62,098 nucleotides of DNA, from the NCBI GenBank assembly GCA_022510545.1, contig JAFLTG010000006.1, forward strand, positions 1-62,098. The letters run 5' to 3'. The stretch is from Lachnospiraceae bacterium. Lineage in GTDB: Bacteria; Bacillota; Clostridia; Lachnospirales; Lachnospiraceae. A program made the translations under genes and the position numbers. The notes under the pieces were generated by a model that searched no databases, was not told the DNA's origin, and was given only the letters and a program-made list of their open reading frames with translations. Of the stretch, positions 8,296 through 18,168 are shown piece by piece. Position 1 is the first letter of the stretch; each line of letters opens with the position of its first letter.

Positions 8296-11056
8296 GCTCG
8301 CAAAGGAGTTAGAATTACAGAGCAAGGAAATTGTTGCTTTTTTACAGGATAAAGGTTATCAGGTAAAGGCTGCTCAAAGCTCTATAGAGGATGAGTGCAT
8401 TGAGTTAGTACGTAAGCAGTTTGGGCAAAGTAGTAAAGATGCAGATAAAATAGAAGAGAAAAACGTCGCAAAAACTGAAAAACCTGCGGCTAAAGCTGAT
8501 GCAGCAAAATCGAAAGAAGTAAAATCAGAAGTAAAGGCTGAAGCACCGGCAAAGGAAACTAAACAAGCTGCAGCACCGGCCAAACCTGCTGTTCCGGCAG
8601 AAGAACCCAAGAAAAAGAAAAAAATCATTTTTGTGGGTAATACACAGAACTCCAAGATGGGCGGCACAAGACCGGCTCAGGGAAGTGCTGACAGAAGAGG
8701 GGCAGGAGGAAATAATTTTCAAAGACCACAGCAGCCGGAACACCATACTATTATAAGACCTACGCATAAACCGAGTCAGGTGACTGCAGAGCCTTATGAT
8801 GTAAGACAGAAACAGCAGCAGGAACGCCGTATGGAACGCAGGCAGCAGGAAAAATTAGAGAATAGGGAAAAAGAAAATGCCCAGAATCAGAAAAATGTTC
8901 AGGAAAAGCAAGTTAGTGAAAGTTATAACAATGAAAACAGCAGAACTGAAGGAGCAGTTCGCCAGGCTGGCAGCAACAGTCAGGGCAATAATCGCAGCGA
9001 CCGTCCTGTGCAGGATAATAGTAGGAATTTTTCAAATAATGATCGCCCTGCGAGAAGAAATGGCGGGCAGGATAATAGATTTAAAAAGGGTGGAAGTAAC
9101 AAGGACTTTATGCCCGAGAGTCCTGTCAAGGACAATGAGAAACACCGGGATGAAGAAAAACGCAGGATTTCTCAGGAGAAGGATAAACGTTCACGCAAAG
9201 ATTTAATTTACGAAGAGGATGAGATGAACCTCAAAAACCGTAACAAGCCGGGACGTTTCATCAAACCTGAGAAGAAGGTGGAGGCGGTTGTTGAGGAGCA
9301 GATTAAGGTAATTACTCTTCCTGAATCCTTAACCATCAGAGATCTTGCAGATAAGATGAAGATCCAGCCTTCTGCTATTGTTAAAAAACTTTTTATGCAG
9401 GGACAGATTGTTACTGTCAATTCGGAAATCAGCTTTGAGGATGCCGAGAACATTGCAATAGAGTATGAGATTATCTGTGAAAAGGAAGTAAAGGTAGACG
9501 TAATAGAAGAACTTCTGAAAGAGGAAGAGGAAGACGAGAGCAAGATGGTACAAAGACCGCCTGTAATCTGTGTCATGGGCCATGTTGACCATGGTAAGAC
9601 GTCTCTTCTTGATGCAATCCGTAAGACAAATGTGACAGACAAGGAAGCCGGTGGTATTACGCAGGCAATCGGTGCATATACAGTTACTGTAAATAATCAG
9701 AAGATTACTTTCCTGGATACACCCGGCCACGAAGCATTTACCGCTATGCGTATGCGTGGTGCCAACTCAACAGATATCGCAGTATTGGTTGTGGCAGCCG
9801 ATGACGGTGTTATGCCACAGACTATAGAAGCTATCAACCATGCCAAGGCGGCAGGTATTGAAATAATTGTAGCAGTAAATAAAATAGATAAACCCAATGC
9901 CAACATAGACAGGGTTAAGCAGGAAATGACCGAATATGAGCTGATTCCGGCAGACTGGGGCGGCTCCACGGAGTTTGTGCCTGTTTCCGCCAAGTCCGGT
10001 GAGGGTATAAGCAACCTGCTTGAGACAATCCTGCTTACAGCAGAGATTCTTGAACTTAAAGCTAACCCGAACAGACACGCAAGAGGTCTCGTAATCGAGG
10101 CAGAGCTGGATAAGGGACGCGGGCCTGTGGCAACCGTACTTGTACAGAAGGGTACACTCCATGTAGGTGATTTTATCTCCGCAGGAGCCAGCCATGGTAA
10201 GGTTCGTGCAATGATAGACGATAAGGGCAGAAGGGTAAAAGAAGCATTGCCTTCCATGCCGGTTGAAATATTGGGACTTTCCGACGTGCCAAGTGCAGGA
10301 GAGGTATTTATAGTACACGAAAACGACAAATCTGCAAAATCCTATGCCGATACTTATATGTCTCAGCATAAAGAAGAAATGCTTGCAGATACTAAGTCCA
10401 GGATGTCTCTTGATGATCTGTTCAATCAGATTCAGGAAGGAAACTTAAAGGAACTCAACCTTATTGTCAAAGCAGACGTACAGGGAAGCGTAGAAGCTGT
10501 AAAGCAGAGTCTTATGAAACTTTCCAACGACGAGATTGTGGTTAAGTGTATACACGGCGGTGTAGGTGCAATAACAGAATCCGATGTTACACTTGCTTCG
10601 GCTTCATCCGCAATCATTATCGGTTTCAATGTAAGACCTGATGCAACTGCCAAGTCAATTGCAGAGCGTGAGGGAGTGGATGTCAGACTTTACAAGGTCA
10701 TCTACCAGGCAATCGAAGATATTGAGGCCGCAATGAAGGGTATGTTAGACCCTGTATTTGAGGAAAAAATCATTGGTCATGCAGAAGTGCGTCAGATATT
10801 CAAGGCTTCAGCAATTGGTAATATTGCCGGTTCATACGTATTGGACGGTGAATTCCAGAGAGGATGCAAGATACGTATAACCAGAGAAGGCGAGCAGATT
10901 TATGAAGGCGCCCTTGCGTCACTCAAGAGATTTAAAGATGATGTCAAAGAAGTCAAGGCAGGTTTCGAATGTGGTCTTGTATTCGAAGGCTTCGACCAGA
11001 TGCAGGAGCTTGATATTATAGAGGCATATATAATGGTTGAAGTACCCAGAACTTAA
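8273..11056 (+). CDS. infB: translation initiation factor IF-2
   Basis: The 927-residue IF-2 has an N-terminal IF2_N helix module (about residues 1-50), a long low-complexity linker rich in Lys, Glu, Gln, Asn and Arg, a second IF2_N module (about residues 355-400), and the GTPase domain with G1 GHVDHGKT (about residue 436), DTPGHEAF and NKID. Domains II, III and IV, which bind fMet-tRNA, follow. The ATG at 8273 is placed 7 bases after GGAGGT (8260-8265). IF-2 positions initiator tRNA on the 30S subunit. The expanded Q/N-rich linker is longer than in Bacillus. Confidence 0.97.
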   Translation: MAKMKVFELAKELELQSKEIVAFLQDKGYQVKAAQSSIEDECIELVRKQFGQSSKDADKIEEKNVAKTEKPAAKADAAKSKEVKSEVKAEAPAKETKQAAAPAKPAVPAEEPKKKKKIIFVGNTQNSKMGGTRPAQGSADRRGAGGNNFQRPQQPEHHTIIRPTHKPSQVTAEPYDVRQKQQQERRMERRQQEKLENREKENAQNQKNVQEKQVSESYNNENSRTEGAVRQAGSNSQGNNRSDRPVQDNSRNFSNNDRPARRNGGQDNRFKKGGSNKDFMPESPVKDNEKHRDEEKRRISQEKDKRSRKDLIYEEDEMNLKNRNKPGRFIKPEKKVEAVVEEQIKVITLPESLTIRDLADKMKIQPSAIVKKLFMQGQIVTVNSEISFEDAENIAIEYEIICEKEVKVDVIEELLKEEEEDESKMVQRPPVICVMGHVDHGKTSLLDAIRKTNVTDKEAGGITQAIGAYTVTVNNQKITFLDTPGHEAFTAMRMRGANSTDIAVLVVAADDGVMPQTIEAINHAKAAGIEIIVAVNKIDKPNANIDRVKQEMTEYELIPADWGGSTEFVPVSAKSGEGISNLLETILLTAEILELKANPNRHARGLVIEAELDKGRGPVATVLVQKGTLHVGDFISAGASHGKVRAMIDDKGRRVKEALPSMPVEILGLSDVPSAGEVFIVHENDKSAKSYADTYMSQHKEEMLADTKSRMSLDDLFNQIQEGNLKELNLIVKADVQGSVEAVKQSLMKLSNDEIVVKCIHGGVGAITESDVTLASASSAIIIGFNVRPDATAKSIAEREGVDVRLYKVIYQAIEDIEAAMKGMLDPVFEEKIIGHAEVRQIFKASAIGNIAGSYVLDGEFQRGCKIRITREGEQIYEGALASLKRFKDDVKEVKAGFECGLVFEGFDQMQELDIIEAYIMVEVPRT

Positions 11057-11106
11057 ATCTATTTCGATAGCCAAAACCAAAGTTCGTCAGTTAAAAAGGA
11101 GTAAAC

Positions 11107-11460
11107 ATGCGTAAAAACAGTCTTAAAAACAACCGCATCAATGTCGAAGTCCAACGCGCCCTCGCCGAAATTATCCGCGGTGAACTAAAGGATCCAAGAA
11201 TCGGTGAACTTACTTCCGTAGTTGCAGTAGAGGTTGCTCCGGATTTAAAGACGTGTAAGGCATATATAAGTGTACTCGGTGATGAAAAAGTGCAGGCGGA
11301 GACTTATGCAGGCCTAAAAAGTGCGGAGGGTTTTATTAGGAATCAGCTTGCACGGAAAATAAATTTGCGCAATACTCCGCAGATAAATTTTATTATGGAC
11401 CAATCGATTGCATACGGAGTCAGTATGTCTAAATTGATTGACGATGTTAATAACTCTTAA
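11107..11460 (+). CDS. rbfA: ribosome-binding factor A
   Basis: The 117-residue protein shows the RbfA KH-like fold with RINVEVQRALAEIIRGELKDPRI near the N-terminus and VAPDLKTCKAYISVLGD. RbfA helps process the 5' end of 16S rRNA and mature the 30S subunit. AAAAAGGAG precedes the ATG. It is part of the same operon, 50 bases after infB. Confidence 0.95.
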   Translation: MRKNSLKNNRINVEVQRALAEIIRGELKDPRIGELTSVVAVEVAPDLKTCKAYISVLGDEKVQAETYAGLKSAEGFIRNQLARKINLRNTPQINFIMDQSIAYGVSMSKLIDDVNNS

Positions 11461-11477
11461 AGGGGGCATCTTTTTAT

Positions 11478-12428
11478 ATGAATATAGCAGATGAAGTAAA
11501 GTATGCCAAAACTATTGGGATCAGCGGTCATGTGCGACCGGATGGAGACTGCGTCGGTTCGGTTATGGGACTGTATCTTTATCTTAAAAAGTCATTGCCG
11601 AAGGCGCAGATAGACATATACTTGGAACAACCGGCAGACATATTTAACTGCATTTGTGATATTGATAAAATTTGTTCGGATTTTAGTACTGAAAAAGAAT
11701 TTGATGCTTATTTTGCCTTGGATTGCAATTTGGAAAGACTGGGCGAAGCAGAGCATATTTTTAAAAAAGCGGAAAAAAGGATAAATATTGACCATCATAT
11801 AAGCAATCCGGGCTGCGGCCTTCTCAATTTCCTGGAACCGGAGAGAAGCTCCACCTGTGAGTTATTATATGAATTGATGGATAAATCTCAGATAGATGAG
11901 GAAATTGCTAAAGCACTTTATATCGGTATTATTCACGATACCGGGGTTTTTCAATACTCCAATACTTCGCCCAGGACACTGGAAATAGCATCGGAATTAA
12001 TTAAATTTGGATTTGATTTTTCGAAGATTATTAGTGAGACGTTTTATGAAAAAACCTATCTCCAGAGTCAGATAATGGGCAGGGCTATTCTTGAAAGCAT
12101 CCGCTTTATGGGCGGGAAATGCATTTTCAGTATAGTAAGTAAGAAGAATATGGATTTTTATATGGTTACGCCCAAAGACCTTGACGGTATTGTAAATCAA
12201 CTTATGAGCGTCAAAGGGGTTGAATGCGCTATCTTTATGTATGAGACCAAGCCTATGGAATATAAGGTGAGTATGCGCTCCGGCGGTCATGTGGATGTGG
12301 CTGATGTTGCGGTGAGATTCGGCGGCGGCGGTCATGTACGGGCGGCAGGCTGTACAATGCATGGCACCCACCATGATGTCATTAACAATCTGGCCGTATA
12401 TATAGAAGAGCAGCTGAAAGAGGAATGA
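11478..12428 (+). CDS. nrnA: DHH/DHHA1 phosphoesterase, NrnA-like oligoribonuclease/pAp phosphatase
   Basis: The 316-residue protein has the DHH-family motifs GHVRPDGDCVGS (N-terminal), ALDCN, NIDHHISNPG and a DHHA1 domain with GGGGHVRAAG near the C-terminus. NrnA enzymes degrade nano-RNAs and dephosphorylate 3',5'-pAp using manganese. AAAGGGGG is placed upstream of ATG 11478. Its place between rbfA and truB is the standard one in Firmicutes, which supports the call over c-di-AMP phosphodiesterase members of the same family. Confidence 0.92.
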   Translation: MNIADEVKYAKTIGISGHVRPDGDCVGSVMGLYLYLKKSLPKAQIDIYLEQPADIFNCICDIDKICSDFSTEKEFDAYFALDCNLERLGEAEHIFKKAEKRINIDHHISNPGCGLLNFLEPERSSTCELLYELMDKSQIDEEIAKALYIGIIHDTGVFQYSNTSPRTLEIASELIKFGFDFSKIISETFYEKTYLQSQIMGRAILESIRFMGGKCIFSIVSKKNMDFYMVTPKDLDGIVNQLMSVKGVECAIFMYETKPMEYKVSMRSGGHVDVADVAVRFGGGGHVRAAGCTMHGTHHDVINNLAVYIEEQLKEE

Positions 12429-12437
12429 GAGATTTAG

Positions 12438-13418
12438 ATGTATCATGGAATAATTAACATATATAAAGAAGCAGGATATACGTCGCATGATGTTGTGGCG
12501 AAACTGCGTGGGATATTAGGGCAGAAAAAGATAGGACATACAGGAACTTTAGACCCGGATGCAACAGGTGTGCTTCCGGTATGTCTGGGTGTGGGAACGA
12601 AGCTTTGCGATATGCTTACCGATGAGGATAAAGAGTATGTAGCAGAGCTTTATCTTGGTGTGACAACAGATACACAGGATATGAGCGGGACCGTACTATC
12701 ACGTGAGGATGTATCGATAGACGAGGAACGGCTTAAGGAAATCATATATTCCTTTCAGGGTGAATACGAACAGCTTCCGCCAATGTATTCCGCACTCAAG
12801 GTCAACGGCAAAAAGCTATATGAGCTGGCCAGAGAAGGCAAGACAGTTGAGCGCAGGACAAGAAAAGTCCGTATAGAAGAAATAGAAATATTGGAACTTA
12901 ATCTGCCGCTTGTCAAGATGAGAGTCGTATGTTCCAAAGGTACTTACATCCGTACTCTGTGTGACGATATCGGAAGGAAAGCAGGTTGCGGCGGTGCAAT
13001 GCAATCACTGGAGAGAACACGTGTAGGGCGCTTTTTGATAAAGGATGCACTTACTCTTGACAGGGTACAGGAACTGGTTGTAGGAGACGGTATAGATGGG
13101 GAATATGTAGAAACCAAGGTAGATATCGAAGATCACATTGTTTCTCCGGATGGAATGTTTTCGGAACTTGATAAGCTGAAAGTTAAAAAGGAATATCACA
13201 AACTGTTACAAAACGGTAATTGTTTTGATTTAAATGTGGTTTACATAACTGAGTCGTCTATAGGTGCGGTATCTGAGTTTTATATATCTAAGGATAATCT
13301 CCCTGCGGATAGCGAAAGATTTTGCGTATATGATGAAAACGGAAAGTTTTACGGAATATACCGCTTTGAAAGTAAGGACAGGCTGTTTATGCCGGTAAAG
13401 ATGTTTATTACGGATTAA
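12438..13418 (+). CDS. truB: tRNA pseudouridine(55) synthase TruB
   Basis: The 326-residue protein carries the TruB catalytic motif GHTGTLDPDATG with the nucleophilic Asp, the KxKxYS-like PPMYSALKVNGKKLYELAR segment, and RTLCDDIG. TruB makes pseudouridine 55 in the T-loop of elongator tRNAs. The ribosome binding site is weak (GAGAG). The C-terminus (about residues 245-326) is longer than in minimal TruB proteins and may be a divergent PUA-like domain. Confidence 0.95.
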   Translation: MYHGIINIYKEAGYTSHDVVAKLRGILGQKKIGHTGTLDPDATGVLPVCLGVGTKLCDMLTDEDKEYVAELYLGVTTDTQDMSGTVLSREDVSIDEERLKEIIYSFQGEYEQLPPMYSALKVNGKKLYELAREGKTVERRTRKVRIEEIEILELNLPLVKMRVVCSKGTYIRTLCDDIGRKAGCGGAMQSLERTRVGRFLIKDALTLDRVQELVVGDGIDGEYVETKVDIEDHIVSPDGMFSELDKLKVKKEYHKLLQNGNCFDLNVVYITESSIGAVSEFYISKDNLPADSERFCVYDENGKFYGIYRFESKDRLFMPVKMFITD

Positions 13419-13485
13419 TAGTCTGCTGTTGAGTGTTGAAAGGTTACAGGCATTTGTCGGCTGTAGGAAAGGCGCGGTTATAGAT

Positions 13486-14406
13486 ATGCGTATTATACAG
13501 GGAACAACGGATTTTAAGCTGGAAAATAGAAGTGCGGTTGCGATTGGCAAGTTTGACGGTATGCATTTAGGGCATCAAAAGCTGCTTAACAAGGTGTTGG
13601 AACAGAAAGATTTGGGTCTGTTATCGGTTATTTTTACTTTTGACCCGGCTCCGGAGGCTTTTTTCAGAGGCAGACTGCTTCAAGGACTGATGACCAAGGA
13701 AGAGAAGAGGCTTGCCTTTGACAAACTTGGAATAGATGTGTTAATAGAATTTCCAATGAATATGGAAACAGCAGCAACAGAGCCGGAACGTTTTGTTACG
13801 GAATATCTTATAGGTAAGCTTGGTGCAGCGGTCATAGTTGCCGGTACGGACATATCTTTTGGCAATAAGGGGGCCGGAGATGCAGAGCTCCTTAAGCGTA
13901 TGGCCAAGCCAAACGGATATCATGCCGAAATCATAGATAAGGTGACTTTCGAGGGTCAGGAAATCAGCTCTACGCTGATTCGCGATACAGTAAGGCGGGG
14001 AGATATGGAAAGTGTAACCCTGCTTATGGGTGAACCCTATCAGATAAGCGGAATAATCTCGCATGGAAGACGATTTGGAAGAACGCTTGGTATGCCTACC
14101 GCAAACCTTATTCCATCCGAAGAAAAATTACTTCCACCTTCGGGAGTCTACTATTCTTATGCATGGCTGGAAGGTGTGAAATATAAGGCTATTTCCAATA
14201 TAGGCTGCAAACCGACGGTGACAGACGACAAAATCATGGGAGTGGAGACCTATGTCTACGACTTTGATGATGCTATATACGGAAAAGAATTGACCGTTGA
14301 ACTCCTTTCATTCAAAAGGCCGGAGATGAAGTTTACAAGTGTCGAAGCTCTTAAAGCACAGATGCAAAAAGACATCAGTGAGGGAAGGCGATATTTTGAA
14401 AACTGA
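13486..14406 (+). CDS. ribF: bifunctional riboflavin kinase/FAD synthetase RibF
   Basis: The 306-residue protein has the nucleotidyltransferase domain with GKFDGMHLGHQKLL, followed by the flavokinase domain with GRTLGMPTANL. It converts riboflavin to FMN and FAD. I place the start at ATG 13486 after AGGAAAGG (13465-13472); the longer reading from TTG 13429 has no ribosome binding site and adds residues absent from the family. Last gene of the rimP operon; no clear terminator follows. Confidence 0.95.
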   Translation: MRIIQGTTDFKLENRSAVAIGKFDGMHLGHQKLLNKVLEQKDLGLLSVIFTFDPAPEAFFRGRLLQGLMTKEEKRLAFDKLGIDVLIEFPMNMETAATEPERFVTEYLIGKLGAAVIVAGTDISFGNKGAGDAELLKRMAKPNGYHAEIIDKVTFEGQEISSTLIRDTVRRGDMESVTLLMGEPYQISGIISHGRRFGRTLGMPTANLIPSEEKLLPPSGVYYSYAWLEGVKYKAISNIGCKPTVTDDKIMGVETYVYDFDDAIYGKELTVELLSFKRPEMKFTSVEALKAQMQKDISEGRRYFEN

Positions 14407-14450
14407 AATCAGTCTCGGCCAAGCGACAAACGACAAATTTCAAATTAGTC

Positions 14451-14479
14451 TTGTCATAGTTCCTTATTTATCTTACAAT
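14451..14479 (+). promoter_or_regulatory. sigma-A promoter of the Na/phosphate symporter gene
   Basis: TTGTCA (14451-14456), a 17-base spacer and TACAAT (14474-14479) form a near-consensus promoter 45 bases downstream of ribF. It gives the symporter its own transcript, with a start near 14486. Confidence 0.7.
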
Positions 14480-14531
14480 AGAAGTGAATTTTCTTTTAAA
14501 TCGGAGTACTAGGGAAGGATAAAAGATAAAC

Positions 14532-16163
14532 ATGAGTCTGGAGATAATTCTTTCGATGGCGGGCGGTCTTGGCCTGTTCCTGTTTGGAATGAGGGTCATG
14601 AGTGAGAGCATTGAGAAAGTTGCCGGCGCCAAACTTAGACAGATATTGGAACAATTAACAACTAATCGTTTTACCGGAATTTTAGTAGGAGCTGCCTTTA
14701 CTGCCATTATCCAGTCATCGTCAGCCTGTACTGTCATGGTAGTCAGTTTCGTAAATTCTGGTCTGATGAATCTGTATCAGGCAGCCGGAGTCATATTCGG
14801 TGCCAACATCGGTACAACAGTCACTTCACTTTTGGTTTCCTTTAAATTAGAAAGAATAGCACCTGTTATTTTATTGGTAGGTGTAATAATGGCTATGGTG
14901 TGTAAAAGGCAGAAGAACAGGAAATATGCCGAAATTATTATCGGTTTTGGTATTCTGTTTATGGGCTTAAGCACTATGTCAGGCGCTATGTCCGGTATGA
15001 AGGATTCACAGGCAGTACTTGATATGTTTGCTTCCTTGAATTCACCGATTATTGCGATTTTGCTGGGAACGGTATTTACTGCGATAGTACAGAGCTCATC
15101 GGTTACGGTCAGCATCATGGTTTTAATGGCCAATCAGGGACTGCTGGGGCTTGACATGTGTATGTTCATTATCTTAGGCTGTAATATCGGCGCCTGCATG
15201 TCGGCGCTGCTTGCATCGCTTACCGGTAAAAAAGATGCTAAAAGAGCGGCATCAATTCATCTTATTTTCAATGTTATAGGAACCGCAATAGTATTTGTTA
15301 TATTTATGCTGGGTGTGGACAGTGTAGTAGCTGCGCTGTCATCGGCTGCTCATGATGATGCGGGACGTGTTGTAGCTTATGCACATATAGCGATTAAGAT
15401 ATTCCAGGTTATTATAATGTCACCTTTTATAGGTGCAATAGTCAAACTCACTTATGTAGTTGTACCGGGTGATGATCAGAAGATTGGCTATCGTGAAAGC
15501 CACCAGCTTAAGTACATAGGTGAAAAGGTGGTATTTAATCCCGCCACGGCAATAGTTGAAGTTATCAAGGAATTGGACCGTATGGCATCTTTGGCCAGCG
15601 AAAATCTGAATCGTGCTATGAATGCACTTGTAACTATGGATGAAGAAGAGATTGAAGAAGTATATGCTGTTGAGGAAAATATAGATTTCCTAAGCCATGC
15701 AATTTCAGATTATCTGGTAAAGATCAATCAGACAACTCTGCCTATAGAGGATTTGAAGAACATAGGCGCTCTTTTCCATGTGGTTAACGATATCGAACGT
15801 ATCGGGGACCATGCTGAGAATATAGCGGCGGCAGCCCGAAACAGGATAGAGGCAGATGTTTCCTTAAGCAGGGATGCTCAGATGGAACTTGGCAGTATGC
15901 TTGATATGGTCAATACAATACTCAGATTTTCTATGGAAATGTTTGCAAAAAGTTCAGGTGAGCACGAAGAAGATGTGAATCATCTTGAAGAGGCAATAAA
16001 TGAAAAAGAGAAAGAGCTTCAAAAGAAACATCTGGAGCGTTTGACCAATAATGAGTGTACGCCGGAGGCCGGGGTTCTGTTCTCTGATGTCACATCAGGT
16101 CTTGAAAGGATTGCCGCACATGCCGTTAATATTGCTTTTGCCACGGTAAGTATGGATGTATAA
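14532..16163 (+). CDS. Na/Pi-cotransporter family protein with PhoU-like domain
   Basis: The 543-residue membrane protein has two inverted Na_Pi_cotrans repeats, marked by IIQSSSACTVMVVS (about residue 60) and IVQSSSVTVSIMV (about residue 183), which carry the QSSS motif of NptA/SLC34-type symporters. Residues about 345-543 form a helical PhoU-like cytoplasmic domain. It should import phosphate with sodium, or export it as suggested for YjbB. GGGAAGGA at 14512-14519 precedes the ATG. Regulation by phosphate through the PhoU part is an inference. Confidence 0.9.
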   Translation: MSLEIILSMAGGLGLFLFGMRVMSESIEKVAGAKLRQILEQLTTNRFTGILVGAAFTAIIQSSSACTVMVVSFVNSGLMNLYQAAGVIFGANIGTTVTSLLVSFKLERIAPVILLVGVIMAMVCKRQKNRKYAEIIIGFGILFMGLSTMSGAMSGMKDSQAVLDMFASLNSPIIAILLGTVFTAIVQSSSVTVSIMVLMANQGLLGLDMCMFIILGCNIGACMSALLASLTGKKDAKRAASIHLIFNVIGTAIVFVIFMLGVDSVVAALSSAAHDDAGRVVAYAHIAIKIFQVIIMSPFIGAIVKLTYVVVPGDDQKIGYRESHQLKYIGEKVVFNPATAIVEVIKELDRMASLASENLNRAMNALVTMDEEEIEEVYAVEENIDFLSHAISDYLVKINQTTLPIEDLKNIGALFHVVNDIERIGDHAENIAAAARNRIEADVSLSRDAQMELGSMLDMVNTILRFSMEMFAKSSGEHEEDVNHLEEAINEKEKELQKKHLERLTNNECTPEAGVLFSDVTSGLERIAAHAVNIAFATVSMDV

Positions 16164-16217
16164 GCTTAAATGTCTTTATGAAGCAGTCAGTCAGCATTTA
16201 GAAAGGAAGTAACAAAA

Positions 16218-16649
16218 ATGAAGTATAATTGGGGAGATTCATGGGATGGCTTCGATGACAAGCAGTATGTATATGATGAGGATAAGGAAAAAAAATGGCG
16301 TACCGGTATCTGGAAAATATTGGCTTGTATCATGTTACTTGTAATTATATATATTGTTAAAGACCATATTGATGAAATCCGTTATGTAAATAAAGGAACT
16401 ATGATAGAGGCGGAATATGATGCCGAAAAAGGGATTGCACGATATAGGGACGATAACGGTAATCTGCACATATATAATCTTAGCAGTTATTATGTTGCAG
16501 CTGATGATAACGGGACAGTACAGATGTATTATATAGGAAGTCTTAATTATGCAAGACCACGCAATTCTTTAGTTTCACGGTTGTTTTTTTATTTCTTGTT
16601 CGGAGGACTGCTTGTATTATGCATATGGAGATGTAAGAAAAACAGTTAA
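16218..16649 (+). CDS. small membrane protein of unknown function
   Basis: I do not recognise this 143-residue protein. It has a charged, aromatic N-terminus (WGDSWDGFDDKQYVYDED), a transmembrane helix at about residues 31-48, an extracytoplasmic segment of about 70 residues, and a second helix at about 121-137 followed by basic residues. GAAAGGAAG precedes ATG 16218. It lies 54 bases after the Na/Pi symporter and may share its transcript. Confidence 0.7.
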   Translation: MKYNWGDSWDGFDDKQYVYDEDKEKKWRTGIWKILACIMLLVIIYIVKDHIDEIRYVNKGTMIEAEYDAEKGIARYRDDNGNLHIYNLSSYYVAADDNGTVQMYYIGSLNYARPRNSLVSRLFFYFLFGGLLVLCIWRCKKNS

Positions 16650-16655
16650 TAATAC

Positions 16656-16684
16656 TTGACACGTAAATATAAAATTGCTATAAT
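16656..16684 (+). promoter_or_regulatory. consensus sigma-A promoter of the NlpC/P60 gene
   Basis: TTGACA (16656-16661), a 17-base spacer and TATAAT (16679-16684) match both hexamers perfectly. The predicted start near 16691 leaves a leader of about 88 bases, suggesting strong constitutive expression of the wall hydrolase. Confidence 0.85.
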
Positions 16685-16778
16685 AACAACACATTTGTAA
16701 TATTTGTAACAATTGCGTAATAATTATAGCAATAAATGTAATTGTTTCGTTAAATATAGAAAGGCAAGGTTATAATTA

Positions 16779-18002
16779 ATGAAACGTAAGAAATTGTGCT
16801 GCTTTTTGACCTTTGTCATGCTATGTCAGCCTGCAAGAATATGGGCGGCAGAGGCAGATGTCAGTGCACAGACTCAGATACAGGATGAAGTTGAAACAAA
16901 AGACGGACATTCTACGTTGCAGTCGGTTCTGGACGTAATGTCGGTAGGCATAGATGCAGTGGTAGACAGTTCAAATTCAGCGCTTATTGAAGAGGATACG
17001 GAAGCTGATAACGAAATCAAGTATAATGATATTATCGAAGAAGCGGATACAGTTTCAGGAATCGCTGATGCATTAGGTGAACCTATCGGAATATCCTCAC
17101 TGGTTGAGGCTGATAAGTCCAGAGAAGAATATGCTAAGGCATATGAAGATGCTAAAAATGCTAACTGGGGTTATACCAACTTAGGTATAGCTGATGTAGA
17201 TAATAATTTGAACATCAGGGCAATTGCCGCAGAGGATGGTAAACTTGTAGGAAAGCTTCCCAAGGATGCAGCCTGTGAAGTGCTCGATTCCGATGGAACA
17301 TGGGCACATATTAAATCCGGCAATGTAGAAGGCTATGCAAGCTGTGATTATCTTATTACAGGAGTAGCTGCGAAGCGCAGGGCAGAGGAACTTGTTTCCA
17401 CTATAGCAACGGTTACTACCGATACCTTAAAAGTAAGGGCTGAGGCTAATACCGATTCTGAGGTTATTACACTGGTTCCTAACGGAGAGCAGTTAGAAGT
17501 AGTGGAATCCGAGGGAGAATGGGTTAAGGTTTATCTGGATGATCAGGAAGTATATGTATATGCTGATTATGTTGAGGTAGATGCCAAGTTGAATACGGCG
17601 ATTACAATGACAGAGCTTCTCTATGGTCAGGGTGTTTCAGATGTACGTGTTGATTTGTGCCAGTATGCCAAGGAATTTCTTGGTAATCCATATGTATGGG
17701 GAGGAACCAGCCTTACCAAGGGAGCGGATTGTTCCGGTTTTGTCCTTAGTGTATTTAAGAAATTCGGTGTTTCTCTTCCGCATTATTCAGGATCACAGGC
17801 AAACTGTGGAACCAAGATCAGTCTTTCCGAAGCTAAGCCGGGAGATCTTATATTCTACGGAAACGGTAAACGCATCAACCATGTGGCTATTTATATCGGA
17901 GGCGGTCAGGTTATCCATGCCAGCAGTCCGAAGACAGGTATTAAGATTTCCAATGCAACTTACAGGACTCCGATTAAGATAGTAAGGATTTTGCAGGATT
18001 AA
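16779..18002 (+). CDS. secreted SH3b-NlpC/P60 peptidoglycan endopeptidase
   Basis: The 407-residue protein has a signal peptide (about residues 1-23, ending around WAAEA), a spacer, two SH3b-like domains (about 130-195 and 205-265; NLNIRAIAAEDGKLVG and TLKVRAEANTDSEVI) and a C-terminal NlpC/P60 domain (about 285-407). The catalytic Cys is in ADCSGFV and the catalytic His in NHVAIYIGGG. Such enzymes cut the D-Glu to diamino acid bond in cell-wall stem peptides. GAAAGGCAAGG precedes the start. A strong terminator follows, so the gene is monocistronic. Confidence 0.93.
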   Translation: MKRKKLCCFLTFVMLCQPARIWAAEADVSAQTQIQDEVETKDGHSTLQSVLDVMSVGIDAVVDSSNSALIEEDTEADNEIKYNDIIEEADTVSGIADALGEPIGISSLVEADKSREEYAKAYEDAKNANWGYTNLGIADVDNNLNIRAIAAEDGKLVGKLPKDAACEVLDSDGTWAHIKSGNVEGYASCDYLITGVAAKRRAEELVSTIATVTTDTLKVRAEANTDSEVITLVPNGEQLEVVESEGEWVKVYLDDQEVYVYADYVEVDAKLNTAITMTELLYGQGVSDVRVDLCQYAKEFLGNPYVWGGTSLTKGADCSGFVLSVFKKFGVSLPHYSGSQANCGTKISLSEAKPGDLIFYGNGKRINHVAIYIGGGQVIHASSPKTGIKISNATYRTPIKIVRILQD

Positions 18003-18064
18003 AGTAACTGAGATTATAAAGAATATAAAGTATGTTTTACAAATTATGAGTTATTAATTATAAT

Positions 18065-18100
18065 AAGAGCTGTCCGGTATTGATATCCGGATAGCTCTTT
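18065..18100 (+). terminator. rho-independent terminator of the NlpC/P60 gene
   Basis: AAGAGCTGTCCGG starting at 18065 pairs with CCGGATAGCTCTT ending at 18099 (one G-U pair), with a short AT loop and trailing T residues. Confidence 0.8.
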
Positions 18101-18168
18101 ATGTGCTTTATTAATATATATTATCAAGGGAAAATATTAACGATATAACGATAAGAAAGGGCCACAAT

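Noticed and set aside
9697-10369. Two open frames of about 200 codons on the minus strand inside infB
   Set aside because: They lie wholly within a clearly conserved IF-2 GTPase domain, lack ribosome binding sites and have translations with no recognisable domain.
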